NCBI GenBank assembly: GCA_002404375.1
Contig: DHJO01000096.1
Location: forward strand, 9,525-19,088
Direction: 5' to 3'
Length of the DNA stretch: 9,564 nt
From: Gemmatimonadales bacterium UBA4718
GTDB lineage: Bacteria; Gemmatimonadota; Gemmatimonadetes; Gemmatimonadales; Gemmatimonadaceae
Shown here: piece by piece, positions 1-7,079 of the stretch
Position numbering within the stretch: position 1 is the stretch's first letter
Layout: the number at the start of each line of letters is the position of its first letter
The notes under the pieces: generated by a model
Seen by the model: only the letters and a program-made list of their open reading frames with translations
What the model was told of the DNA's origin: nothing
The model's database searches: none
Position numbers and translations under genes: made by a program

Positions 1-547
1 GCACGAGTACTCGATCGAGTATCACCGGCAAAAGCTCCGCGTACTCCCTCTCGTACAACACGTCCGAGGCGAATACCAGATCGAATCGCCCGAGGTCGTC
101 GGGGAGGTGCCGCCAGTCGACGAGCCGCGTCCGCGCCAGCTTTCCCAGATTGCGGAAGACATTGGCCCGCGTGACATCGAGCGCGTCCTCGTAGTAGTCG
201 GTCGACAGCACGTCATAACCGGCCGTGATTGCCGCGAGCGTGCTGAGTCCCACTCCGCACCCGAGCTCAAGCGCCGTCTTTCCTCGTCCTTTCAGCCCGA
301 GCAGCCTCCCCGCGAGAATCAGCGAAGACGGCCATACATCCGCCCAATACGGGAGTCTTTCATCCTTGACGAAATCTTCCTCGCGGATGAGATCGTCGGA
401 GTTCGCCGGCTTGAGAATGCTGAAGGTGTGAGCGTCCACTGTCGCATCTTCCACTGAAGTCCTGAATCGACGATTCAGCGCGCTGACGAGAGCGTCTCCC
501 GCGAGGACCGAATGGTCGATATTCGAGAGATCGCCCTTGTCGATCAA
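1..547 (-). CDS. Class I SAM-dependent methyltransferase, METTL21/ETFB-KMT-like family (3' end outside window)
   Basis: Seen: 182 codons are present before the frame leaves the window. They contain a motif I of class I methyltransferases (ELGCGVG, about residues 94-100), an acidic motif II residue (STDYY, D117), and a DVLY at 162-165 that matches the DxxY signature of the Methyltransf_16 (METTL21, ETFB lysine methyltransferase) group. PYWADVWPSS at 66-75, just before motif I, is also typical of that group. Family knowledge: these enzymes transfer methyl from S-adenosylmethionine, often to protein lysines; the substrate here cannot be told. The start is uncertain. A TTG at 547 overlaps the moeA stop as TTGA and gives coding-like codon use from the first codons. 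A GTG at 454 has AGGA five bases upstream and would remove 31 residues. It is the last gene seen in the minus-strand cluster and probably translationally coupled to moeA. A short reading in another frame at 360-596 is not this gene. Confidence 0.8.
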   Translation of the reverse strand, partial: MIDKGDLSNIDHSVLAGDALVSALNRRFRTSVEDATVDAHTFSILKPANSDDLIREEDFVKDERLPYWADVWPSSLILAGRLLGLKGRGKTALELGCGVGLSTLAAITAGYDVLSTDYYEDALDVTRANVFRNLGKLARTRLVDWRHLPDDLGRFDLVFASDVLYEREYAELLPVILDRVLV

Positions 548-1794
548 AGGGAGAACGCTGATGTCTCTTCGAGACTGTGATCGAGCATGAGTGCATGAAG
601 CTGCCCGCCCTTGGCGACTTTCTGGTGCGTTCCAGGCACGATGAGAAGTGCGTTCGCTTTCACCATTGAGGTGAGGGCGCCAGAGCTCTGATGGCCCGTG
701 AGGCGCGCCGTCAGCGTTCCGTCCTCGCGTCGTGTAACGAACGCACGGAGAAAATGGGTGAGCTTGGCGGCAATCTTTATCTCTTCCTCGACCGTCACGG
801 TCAAAGCGCGGTGAAAAAGATTGGTGTGACCCTGCATTTTTCTCAGCGCCGGTCTGACGAAGAGCTCGAAGCTGACCATCGCCGAAACCGGATTGCCCGA
901 AAGTCCGAGCCACGGCACGCCATTGAGCAGTCCAAAGGCGAGCGGGGCGCCTGGTCTCATCTTCACCTTCCAGAATTTCTGCTTTCCCCCAAGCCTCGCA
1001 AAAACATCGCGAGTATGATCGAGATCGCCGACGGAGACTCCGGCAGAAGTGAGAATGAGATCGTACCCCGCGGCGCTTTCGAGCTTTTTCTTGAGCGATG
1101 CCCGGGTGTCGCTGGCTATTCCCAGATCTTCGGGAATTCCCCCCGACACGCGGGTCAGTGCTTCCAGCGTGTAGCTATTGGTCGAAACTATGCGCCGCGC
1201 GGCGATCACCTCGTCGAAATCGTCGATGTCCACGAGCTCGTTGCCAGAGCTGATGATCGCGACGCGTGGGCGACCGAAAACCTGGACCGTCGCGATACCG
1301 CTCGACGCAAGCACGCCCAGCAGCGCCGGCTTCACGGGAGCTCCGCGCTTTGCCAGGAGATCACCGCTCTGATAATCCTCTCCCGCGCCGCGAATGTTCT
1401 TCCACACGTCGCGGGCCTCGCGGATCTCCACCTTCTCGCTTCCGCCGTCGGTGTCTTCCTTGCGGATCACGGAATCAGCACCCCCGGGGATCGGCGCTCC
1501 CGTCATGATACGCATGGCTTCACCGCGCTTCAGCGCCCTCGGTGCAAACTCTCCGGCCGCAATCGTCGCGATGACGCGCAGCTTCACCGGCTCACCGCTC
1601 ATTACCGGAGTGATGTCGGCAGATCGGACCGCGTAGCCATCCATCGAGGAGTTGCTCCACGGCGGCATCGTCACCGTCGCAGTAACGTCCTCAGCCAGCA
1701 CGCGCCCAAGAGCCTGACGCAACGGCAGCGTTTCCGGCGGGAGCGCCTTCACCTCGGCGAGGATGCGCTCGCTTGCCTCAGCGACGCTCAGCAT
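544..1794 (-). CDS. moeA: Molybdopterin molybdenumtransferase MoeA
   Basis: MoeA inserts molybdate into adenylylated molybdopterin (MPT-AMP from MogA) in the cytoplasm, the last common step of molybdenum cofactor synthesis. The 416-residue product has family-typical length (about 400-410). Visible motifs: SMDGYAVR at 50-57, GAPIPGGADSVI at 99-110 (domain I/III junction), SSGNEL near 182-187, GVSVGD at 252-257 in the MogA-like domain, MRPG at 279-282 and LSGNPVSA at 298-305. A C-terminal beta-barrel domain IV follows (residues about 330-410, including LTGHQSSGALTSMVKAN). I chose the ATG at 1794 because the family begins at this MLSVAEA-type segment and it leaves 7 bases after the dacB stop. 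An in-frame start at 1851 would add 19 residues that overlap dacB and do not look like MoeA. No other moa/mog gene is in the window, so the partner genes must lie elsewhere. Confidence 0.96.
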   Translation of the reverse strand: MLSVAEASERILAEVKALPPETLPLRQALGRVLAEDVTATVTMPPWSNSSMDGYAVRSADITPVMSGEPVKLRVIATIAAGEFAPRALKRGEAMRIMTGAPIPGGADSVIRKEDTDGGSEKVEIREARDVWKNIRGAGEDYQSGDLLAKRGAPVKPALLGVLASSGIATVQVFGRPRVAIISSGNELVDIDDFDEVIAARRIVSTNSYTLEALTRVSGGIPEDLGIASDTRASLKKKLESAAGYDLILTSAGVSVGDLDHTRDVFARLGGKQKFWKVKMRPGAPLAFGLLNGVPWLGLSGNPVSAMVSFELFVRPALRKMQGHTNLFHRALTVTVEEEIKIAAKLTHFLRAFVTRREDGTLTARLTGHQSSGALTSMVKANALLIVPGTHQKVAKGGQLHALMLDHSLEETSAFSL

Positions 1795-1801
1795 GGACTG
1801 G

Positions 1802-3139
1802 TCAATGCTCCCGGTACGCGGCCAGGGAGGCCGCAATTTCGTCGGCAACATGCGTTACCGCCGAACCCGGAGTGGTCGTATTGTTGGCGAGAATGCTGAA
1901 GATGAGGCGTTCGCCGTCGGCCGACGTTACGTAGCCTGATAGGGAGCGCGCCTTGGCTAGCGTTCCGGTCTTTGCGTGGACATTGCCCTCGGCGGGCGTT
2001 CCCTTCATGCGGGTATCGATCGTGCCGTCGACGCCCGCAATCGGCATCGCGTTGTAGTAGGTCGCGAACGCGGTGTCGCGCTGGATCCTGTCGAGGACGC
2101 GCACGATAGTCTCCGGCGTGAGGAGATCCTGATCGGAGAGTCCGCTCCCATCACGGATGACGAAGCCGTCGGGCTGCACGCCCCAGGCTAACAATTGCTG
2201 TCCGACGATCTTTCGTGCGCTGTCCGCCGTTCCGAGGCCGCCTCGCTCCAGGCCGATCGTCCTCAGGAGGATCTCGGCGATCTGATTCTGCGACGGCTTC
2301 ATCAGCGCTGGCAGAATCTCGCGGAGCGGCGGCGAGACGAGGACGAACAGCGTGTCCATCTTGAAAGGCGTCGGGAAGATGCTGTCCCTGACTGCGCCGT
2401 CCATCCTGATGGATTTTCGTACGAGAGCGTCGTGGAAAGCGTCGAGGTATGCTTTCGCCGGGTTCTTGGCCGGACCGGAATAAAGGCTGTCACGCGCCGT
2501 GTCCGGAGGAGGCCGAAGCTTCGTCGGCGCCATTCCCTCATTGAAGATCAGCTCGTCTACTCCGGCGCCGTAGTATTCGCCAAGGTCGTCCCATTCCCAG
2601 CCGTAACCGTAAATGGAATCGGGGAAGGCGTTGCCCACACGGGCGAGCGACCCGCTGATCTGCCTGATCCCATGCGCGCGAAGCGAATCGGCCAGTGCGT
2701 CCATCACGGTTGTCGCAGTGCCCCGCATCCGGTCGCTCACCGTTGGATCTCCGCGGCCGATCACGAGGAGGTTTCCATCGAGGAGTGAGTCGCGCACCTC
2801 ACCGTCCGTGAGAAAAGTGGTGCGGTACCGGTAATCGGGTCCGAGCAAGGTCAATGCGGCCGCGCTCGTGATGATCTTCATGTTGGAAGCGGGCATGAAG
2901 AGCTTGCCCGCATTTTTCGAGTAGAGCGTATCGCCGGTGCGCGGATTCACGATCAGCACGCCCCACTGCGCGTTTCTGAACTCGGGCTGGGAAGTCAGCG
3001 AGTCGATCTCAAGGCGCAGCCCCGAGCGCGGCGAGCTGAGGTGGGCCGTCTTCATCACGGTCACGCACGCCGTGAGCGCAAATGGCGCCATTGCGACGAG
3101 AAATGCACGCGCGTTACTGCGTGTGAAAGGAACAGACAC
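1802..3139 (-). CDS. dacB: D-alanyl-D-alanine carboxypeptidase/endopeptidase, PBP4 type (peptidase S13)
   Basis: PBP4-type enzymes remove the terminal D-Ala from peptidoglycan pentapeptides and can cleave D,D-cross-links in the periplasm. The 445-residue product has the three penicillin-binding motifs in order: SxxK as S85-N-M-K88 (PASNMK), SxN as S283-Q-N285 (KPSQNQIAEILL), and KTG as K390-T-G392 (HAKTGTL). The large spacing between SxxK and SxN is that of the S13 family with its inserted domain. The N-terminus has Arg7 and Arg11, a hydrophobic stretch and a lipobox-like LTAC (22-25), so it is exported and possibly a lipoprotein. The start is GTG with GGAAG only two bases upstream; the next ATG, at codon 17, would remove the positively charged part of the signal peptide. 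It lies 8 bases after the queD-like gene and 7 before moeA. Product and family are secure; lipidation is inferred. Confidence 0.95.
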   Translation of the reverse strand: MSVPFTRSNARAFLVAMAPFALTACVTVMKTAHLSSPRSGLRLEIDSLTSQPEFRNAQWGVLIVNPRTGDTLYSKNAGKLFMPASNMKIITSAAALTLLGPDYRYRTTFLTDGEVRDSLLDGNLLVIGRGDPTVSDRMRGTATTVMDALADSLRAHGIRQISGSLARVGNAFPDSIYGYGWEWDDLGEYYGAGVDELIFNEGMAPTKLRPPPDTARDSLYSGPAKNPAKAYLDAFHDALVRKSIRMDGAVRDSIFPTPFKMDTLFVLVSPPLREILPALMKPSQNQIAEILLRTIGLERGGLGTADSARKIVGQQLLAWGVQPDGFVIRDGSGLSDQDLLTPETIVRVLDRIQRDTAFATYYNAMPIAGVDGTIDTRMKGTPAEGNVHAKTGTLAKARSLSGYVTSADGERLIFSILANNTTTPGSAVTHVADEIAASLAAYREH

Positions 3140-3147
3140 TTCTTCCG

Positions 3148-3570
3148 TTACTCCGTGCTGTAGGTTGCGCTGAGACTGTCGTCTTCTCCGACGGTCACGC
3201 GCATCACTTTCGCCGGCTTCGGCAGCTCACGCTCTACGCGCTCGAATATGAAGCGCGCGAGATTCTCTCCCGTGGGGACGAGCTTTCCGTCCGCGAACTC
3301 CGGCACGTCGAGATTTATGTTGCGGTGGTCGAACCGCTCCTTAACCTGCCTGGTAAGAATGCCGTCGAGCACACCGAGGTCGACAACGAATCCGGTGGCC
3401 TCGTCAATCGGGCCACCGACGGTGACGTCGCACACATAGGTGTGACCGTGGAAGTTGGGCCACGCACACGCCCCGAAGGTCGCGGCGTTCTTGTCATCGC
3501 TCCAGTCCGGACGGCTGTAGCGATGCGCGGCGGAAAACGAAACGCGTCTGGTGAGAGAAGCGCTCGGCAA
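3148..3570 (-). CDS. 6-pyruvoyltetrahydropterin synthase / QueD family protein (C-x5-HGH subtype)
   Basis: The family acts on 7,8-dihydroneopterin triphosphate. PTPS makes 6-pyruvoyl-tetrahydropterin (biopterin route) and QueD makes 6-carboxy-tetrahydropterin (queuosine/7-deazaguanine route). In this 140-residue protein the zinc ligands are H16 (SAAHRY), H41 and H43 (HGHTY). The catalytic Cys is C35, and DHRNIN at 81-86 and E129 complete the usual active-site set. PTGENLARFIF at 99-109 is the family's substrate-binding region. Five residues separate C35 from HGH, as in animal-type PTPS; E. coli QueD has three. The tail around DHRNIN and EFADG also reads like PTPS. I therefore do not assign queD or a pathway. 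The only usable start is TTG at 3570, since an in-frame stop lies just upstream. It begins 4 bases after the BON gene stop and has only a weak AGG in front, suggesting translational coupling. Confidence 0.9.
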   Translation of the reverse strand: MPSASLTRRVSFSAAHRYSRPDWSDDKNAATFGACAWPNFHGHTYVCDVTVGGPIDEATGFVVDLGVLDGILTRQVKERFDHRNINLDVPEFADGKLVPTGENLARFIFERVERELPKPAKVMRVTVGEDDSLSATYSTE

Positions 3571-3574
3571 CCTA

Positions 3575-4087
3575 CTAATCGTCGTTCATCGCATCGGGAG
3601 CCGCGTCCGTCCCGCTTGCGCCTTCCGGCGTCGGTCCGTCCGGTGGATTCCACGGAATCCCCTCCGTTATTGACTCCTGAACGTCAGTCGTTCCAAACAG
3701 CTCCGCGCGGATATCCTCGTGGAGGTGCTCGGCCTCCGGATCCTCTGGTCTGGGCCGGTCGCCGAGCAGGATGCCCTCGTGCAGCTCCTCGTCGGCGAGA
3801 TGCTCGTCGATCGCAACCGGGCTCTCGGCGCGCCGAATAGGATCCACGACCAGGTCGTTTTTCACTTCCTTGATTCCGACCAGGTCCGTGACGACATGCT
3901 CAACGATGCGTAGCTCCTGCTCGGTGCCTACGCGCCCTGACAGATGTACGACCCCGCCTCGCACCGCGACGTCCACATCGTTTGGGTCGAATGCGACCTG
4001 TTCTTCGAGGCGGTCACGAACGAGCGCGCGCAGCTCGCCATCGGTCAGCTCGTCGATCTCGTCGATGTCCTCGTAATCCTTTTCCAC
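3575..4087 (-). CDS. BON-domain protein with acidic C-terminal extension, probably cytoplasmic
   Basis: The 170-residue protein has one BON domain at about residues 18-83: an alpha-beta fold with VDVAVRGGVVHLSGRVGT in the middle and GIKEVKNDLVV at its end. BON domains are usually found in exported or membrane-associated proteins such as OsmY and are thought to bind lipid surfaces. No signal peptide or membrane segment is visible here, and the N-terminus is strongly acidic (MEKDYEDIDEIDE), so I place it in the cytoplasm. The second half is also acidic and low in hydrophobic residues. It includes a segment around residues 130-148 (ELFGTTDVQESITEGIPW, then NPPDGP) that looks conserved rather than random, though I cannot name it. 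The start is GTG at 4087, with GGAGG four bases upstream, the strongest ribosome binding site in this cluster. The exact role is unknown. Confidence 0.85.
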   Translation of the reverse strand: MEKDYEDIDEIDELTDGELRALVRDRLEEQVAFDPNDVDVAVRGGVVHLSGRVGTEQELRIVEHVVTDLVGIKEVKNDLVVDPIRRAESPVAIDEHLADEELHEGILLGDRPRPEDPEAEHLHEDIRAELFGTTDVQESITEGIPWNPPDGPTPEGASGTDAAPDAMNDD

Positions 4088-4091
4088 CGTT

Positions 4092-4096
4092 CCTCC
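4092..4096 (-). promoter_or_regulatory. Shine-Dalgarno GGAGG fixing the GTG start of the BON gene
   Basis: On the minus strand GGAGG lies four bases before the GTG at 4087. It is the clearest ribosome binding site of the left cluster and supports a GTG start and independent initiation after the 35-base gap. Confidence 0.7.
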
Positions 4097-4100
4097 GAGT

Positions 4101-4116
4101 CCGCCGCTTCGGGCGG
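4101..4116 (-). repeat. Small intercistronic inverted repeat between the outer-membrane protein and BON genes
   Basis: CCGCC at 4101-4105 pairs with GGCGG at 4112-4116, giving a 5-bp GC stem with a 6-base loop. It sits in the 35-base gap between the stop at 4123 and the GTG at 4087. There is no following T-run on the transcribed strand, so it is unlikely to be an intrinsic terminator. It may be an mRNA processing or stability element, or chance in GC-rich DNA. Confidence 0.35.
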
Positions 4117-4122
4117 TTCAGG

Positions 4123-4809
4123 TTACCGAAAGAACAGGAGTGATGCGCCGAGCGAGAGGGCCCGATTGTTCTTCCAGAATGACCGGGCCTGTCCGCCACC
4201 CGCTGCGGCAGTCCCGGTTGTCGGCGTCAAGTAGTACGCGGTCGGATACTTCAACTGATAGAGATAGTCTCCCCAGTCTGCCCGCAACTGGAATCGGCCA
4301 CCCGGCACGTACCGCAGTCCGCCTCCAAAAGAAAATGCAAACGGGGTGCCGAAGGTGTACGGATCTGGGCTGACGGTGCAGTTGCAGCTCGCGATGCCGG
4401 CGCCGAAGTTAATCACAGGAACGATGTTATGAAAACTCTTCTGGCCGGTGAGATTGAGAACCAGGTTTACGTCGAAGAGCTTGAGCGAGACGTTCTTTCT
4501 GCCCAGCTGTGCGGCGGTTCCACTCTTGGTGGGATCGATCGGAAAGCGCTCGCCGTTGACGTGCGCGAAGCGCGCCATCAGGAAAGCGGGGCCGCCGACG
4601 TGGATCTCGTAGCGCAGACCATACATCGGACCGCCGCTTGGGGCGACGCCGATTGGATCCTTTCCCGCGGAGTAGCGGCCACCAAAGAAAGAGAGCTCCT
4701 GACTCGCCTCGAGGTCGCGGTAGGGACTGTTTTCGGGAAGGTGTCCGACCTGCGCGCGCGCGGTGGTCGCAACGAAAGCAAGCGCCAGAGCGCTCATGAA
4801 AGGCTTCAC
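4123..4809 (-). CDS. Exported outer-membrane beta-barrel-like protein of unknown function
   Basis: The 228-residue product has a clear signal peptide (MKPFMSALALAFVATTARA, then QVGHL) with an A-R-A cleavage site near residue 19. The mature part is rich in alternating, aromatic and Gly-containing strands (e.g. MYGLRYEIHVGGPAFLMARF, FAFSFGGGLRYVPG, FQLRADWGDYLY). It ends in SLGASLLFFR, resembling the aromatic C-terminal strand of outer-membrane barrels. About 8 strands could fit, which suggests a small barrel like OmpA/OmpW-type porins; this is inference. A C-N-C at 142-144 is the only cysteine pair. The start is GTG at 4809, overlapping the gpmI TAG stop by one base (TAGTG), so translation is probably coupled to gpmI. 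Longer readings of this frame extend into gpmI and are not real. I cannot name a specific family. Confidence 0.8.
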   Translation of the reverse strand: MKPFMSALALAFVATTARAQVGHLPENSPYRDLEASQELSFFGGRYSAGKDPIGVAPSGGPMYGLRYEIHVGGPAFLMARFAHVNGERFPIDPTKSGTAAQLGRKNVSLKLFDVNLVLNLTGQKSFHNIVPVINFGAGIASCNCTVSPDPYTFGTPFAFSFGGGLRYVPGGRFQLRADWGDYLYQLKYPTAYYLTPTTGTAAAGGGQARSFWKNNRALSLGASLLFFR

Positions 4810-6359
4810 TAATCGACTCCAAGATTGACGCCGCTCATCTCTGGCGGCTGCTCGATTCCGAGCATTGATAATATAGTTGGCGCGACATCGCAGAGAGCGC
4901 CTCCGGAGCGGAGGCGCTGCTCCTGATCCCAATCGATGATGACGAAAGGAACCGGGTTCGTGGTGTGAGCCGTGTGTGGCCCGCCCGTCTCGGGATCGAT
5001 CATCATTTCGGCATTGCCATGGTCCGCGGTAACGATGAGCCGCACCCCCGCGCCCTCGGCCGTCTTGAGAACGCGCGCAAGCATTCGATCGACGGTCTCG
5101 ACAGCTTTGATCGTCGCCGGAATCGATCCGCTGTGGCCCACCATGTCGGCGTTCGCGTAATTGCAGAGAATGAAATCCTGTTCGCCAGATGAGATCCCCT
5201 TGCACAGAGCGTCCGTCACGCCTTCGGCGCTCATCTCCGGCTTGAGGTCGTATGTAGCCACCTTTGGACTCGGAATCAGAACTCTGCTCTCGCACGGGTA
5301 CGGCTGCTCGACGCCCCCGTTGAAGAAGTAAGTCACATGCGGATACTTCTCGGTTTCCGCCGTTTTCAGCATGCAGAGGCCACGCACGGACAGAACCTCT
5401 GCCAGGATGCGCTCCATCGACGTCGGCGGGAAGGCAACCGGAACGTCGAAAGTTTTGTCGTAGTTCGTGAGCGTCGTGACCGAAACCTTGGGTCGGCGTG
5501 AAACATCAAATCCATCGAACCCGGGGTCGATTAGGGTGCGGACCATCTGTCGCATTCTGTCCGAGCGATAGTTGAAGCAGATAACCGAATCGCCGTCCCG
5601 CATCGGCGCGACCGGCTTCCCATTCTCCGTCACGACCACCGGCAGCATGAATTCGTCGGTCTTGTCCGAGCTGTATCCCTGCCGGATTGCCTCGAGCGGA
5701 TCGGTCACAGTGGTCCCTTCGCCCAGCACTATCGCCCGATACGCCAACTCCGTTCGTTCCCATCGTTTGTCGCGGTCCATCGCGTAATAGCGTCCCGAAA
5801 CACTGGCGAGCTTGGCCGGGCTTCCGATCTTGCGGATATATTCGAGCAGCTGCTGCATGTAGCCTAGCGCCGACCTGGGCATCGTATCGCGGCCGTCGAG
5901 AAAGGCATGAATCGCGACTCGCTCCACGCGCTCACGCTTGGCGAGATCGAGGAGGGCACACAGGTGCTGGTCGATCGCGTGGACTCCACCGGCTCCGATC
6001 AATCCCATCAAATGCAGCGTCCCGGAATTGGCTTTCGCCTTGCGGCATGCACCCAAGAGCGCGGGATTGGTGTAGAAGCTTCCGTCGGAGATGGCCGAAG
6101 AGATGCGTACCAGATCCTGCATCACCACTCGTCCAGCGCCGAGATTGAGATGTCCGACCTCGCTGTTGCCCATCTGCCCTTCGGGCAGGCCGACGCGAAG
6201 TCCTGAAGCTTCAAGCAGCGTACGCGAACCGCGACCCCACACGGAGTCCCAGGTCGGGGTGTTGGCGAGTGCGATTGCGTTGCCGTCAGTGTCGGGGCGA
6301 TAGCCCCATCCATCGAGGACGATGAGCGCGACTGGCCGCGCGCGCTGTGAGATGGCCAT
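4809..6359 (-). CDS. gpmI: 2,3-bisphosphoglycerate-independent phosphoglycerate mutase
   Basis: GpmI interconverts 3-phosphoglycerate and 2-phosphoglycerate in glycolysis/gluconeogenesis. It is a cytoplasmic Mn-dependent member of the alkaline phosphatase superfamily. The 516-residue product matches the usual length (about 510-515). Metal and catalytic residues are in place: D16 (VLDGWG), nucleophile S66 in GNSEVGHLN, H127 (GGVH), DGRDT at 155-159, R265 and R268 (YRSDR), K338 (TEKYPHVTYFFNGG), D405 and H409 (ANADMVGHS), D446 and H447 (TADHGNAE) and H465 (HTAHTTNPVP). I chose the ATG at 6359. The same frame stays open upstream to 6494 without homology and would overlap the divergent gene, whereas 6359 places PVALIVLDGWG near the N-terminus as in other GpmI. 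No good Shine-Dalgarno is visible close to it. It is the first gene of the minus-strand cluster. Confidence 0.97.
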   Translation of the reverse strand: MAISQRARPVALIVLDGWGYRPDTDGNAIALANTPTWDSVWGRGSRTLLEASGLRVGLPEGQMGNSEVGHLNLGAGRVVMQDLVRISSAISDGSFYTNPALLGACRKAKANSGTLHLMGLIGAGGVHAIDQHLCALLDLAKRERVERVAIHAFLDGRDTMPRSALGYMQQLLEYIRKIGSPAKLASVSGRYYAMDRDKRWERTELAYRAIVLGEGTTVTDPLEAIRQGYSSDKTDEFMLPVVVTENGKPVAPMRDGDSVICFNYRSDRMRQMVRTLIDPGFDGFDVSRRPKVSVTTLTNYDKTFDVPVAFPPTSMERILAEVLSVRGLCMLKTAETEKYPHVTYFFNGGVEQPYPCESRVLIPSPKVATYDLKPEMSAEGVTDALCKGISSGEQDFILCNYANADMVGHSGSIPATIKAVETVDRMLARVLKTAEGAGVRLIVTADHGNAEMMIDPETGGPHTAHTTNPVPFVIIDWDQEQRLRSGGALCDVAPTILSMLGIEQPPEMSGVNLGVD

Positions 6360-6408
6360 TATACAGTAATGTAATCCCACCCTGACCAGCGGGGCACGAA
6401 GGGACACA
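6358..6408. promoter_or_regulatory. Divergent intergenic region, AT-rich pocket, probable promoters for both clusters
   Basis: The 49 bases between the gpmI ATG and the plus-strand ATG at 6409 are the only place from which both clusters can be driven locally. An AT-rich stretch at 6358-6375 stands out from GC-rich surroundings. On the minus strand it reads TATAAT at 6363-6358, overlapping the gpmI start codon; the plus strand has TATACA (6360-6365) and TGTAAT (6370-6375). I see no convincing -35 box for either direction. On the plus strand GAAGGGA at 6398-6404 is the ribosome binding site, four bases before the ATG. Confidence 0.45.
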
Positions 6409-7077
6409 ATGGAGATCCTCAGACCGAAGGAACCCGGACCAGAGACGCGGCGACGACCCGAGCGAGAGGCTGAAGGCGACCGCCGTCGCGGCACGTGGCG
6501 TGATTTCCGGCGCGCCTATCCGGGATTCGTGTTCGTGCTCGGTTTAGGGCTGGCGGCGATGGTCGCCGTCGATGGCTGGCTCTTGTTCAAGCGGGTGCAA
6601 TACAATCACGAGGTCGCTCAGCTCAGAGCGCACATGACCGACGCCGAGCGCGAGCACACCGATGCGATAGTACTGGCGGAGCAGAACAAGCTGCGAATAG
6701 CGATCGAGCTCGCCAAGCGGCAGGCGAAATTCGACAAGAAGCTGCACCTGAACGTTTCGATCGACAGCTCTCGAATGTACCTCACGCGCGAGGGAGCAGT
6801 CCTTCGGGAGATGCCGGTGCAGCTCGGTCCGGAGCGCGGGGCATCCGAATCATCCGATGCGCCTCCCGCCGCTGTGCCGCGTGGAGAGCGCACGATCGCC
6901 GATCTCTCGAGCGAGAAGATCACCCTCGATGGCGGCGCAACCATCTTCTCGTCCAAGGCCTCACAACTCGCCGCCGACACCACCGCGATTCCACCGGGCT
7001 CGCTGCGAATGAGCCTGGAGGACCTCAAGGCGATCATGCCGAACCTTAGCGCAGGTATGAAGGTATACTTCTACTGA
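6409..7077 (+). CDS. Membrane-anchored protein resembling a degenerate L,D-transpeptidase (likely pseudoenzyme)
   Basis: This 222-residue protein has an Arg-rich cytoplasmic N-terminus (1-37), one membrane segment (about 38-60) and a charged helical/coiled-coil stretch (62-110). An extracytoplasmic C-terminal region follows. Residues 112-140 (start LHLNVSIDSSRMYLTREG, end EMPVQLG) read like the first strands of a YkuD L,D-transpeptidase domain. The last 27 residues align without gaps to the end of the next gene's product: PGSLRM at 196-201 against HGCVRM, then ED, P, G and VYFY against VYIY. By hand I count 10 identities in 27. The catalytic His and Cys positions are P196 and S198, and most of the core domain is missing; the linker 141-156 is low complexity. 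I infer a non-catalytic relative. It could instead be an unrelated small domain with a chance match. The start is supported by GAAGGGA upstream. Confidence 0.75.
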   Translation: MEILRPKEPGPETRRRPEREAEGDRRRGTWRDFRRAYPGFVFVLGLGLAAMVAVDGWLLFKRVQYNHEVAQLRAHMTDAEREHTDAIVLAEQNKLRIAIELAKRQAKFDKKLHLNVSIDSSRMYLTREGAVLREMPVQLGPERGASESSDAPPAAVPRGERTIADLSSEKITLDGGATIFSSKASQLAADTTAIPPGSLRMSLEDLKAIMPNLSAGMKVYFY

Positions 7078-7079
7078 CA

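Noticed and set aside
8..21. 14-bp perfect palindrome TACTCGATCGAGTA
   Set aside because: It lies inside the methyltransferase coding region, explained by ordinary codons, with no second copy seen in the window.
691..1899. Long plus-strand open frame antisense to moeA and the end of dacB
   Set aside because: Its product is Arg/His-rich with no recognisable motif, while the opposite strand has full MoeA and PBP4 motifs. Antisense open frames are common in GC-rich DNA.
2195..2788. Plus-strand open frame opposite dacB
   Set aside because: No domain or signal is recognisable, and dacB on the other strand has its motifs in order across this region.
4810..5295. Upstream extension of the barrel-protein frame into gpmI
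   Set aside because: The extension is Arg-rich and overlaps well-supported gpmI sequence. The GTG at 4809 gives a clean signal peptide.
6360..6494. 45-codon N-terminal extension of gpmI
   Set aside because: It would overlap the divergent gene, adds low-complexity basic residues and is absent from the GpmI family.
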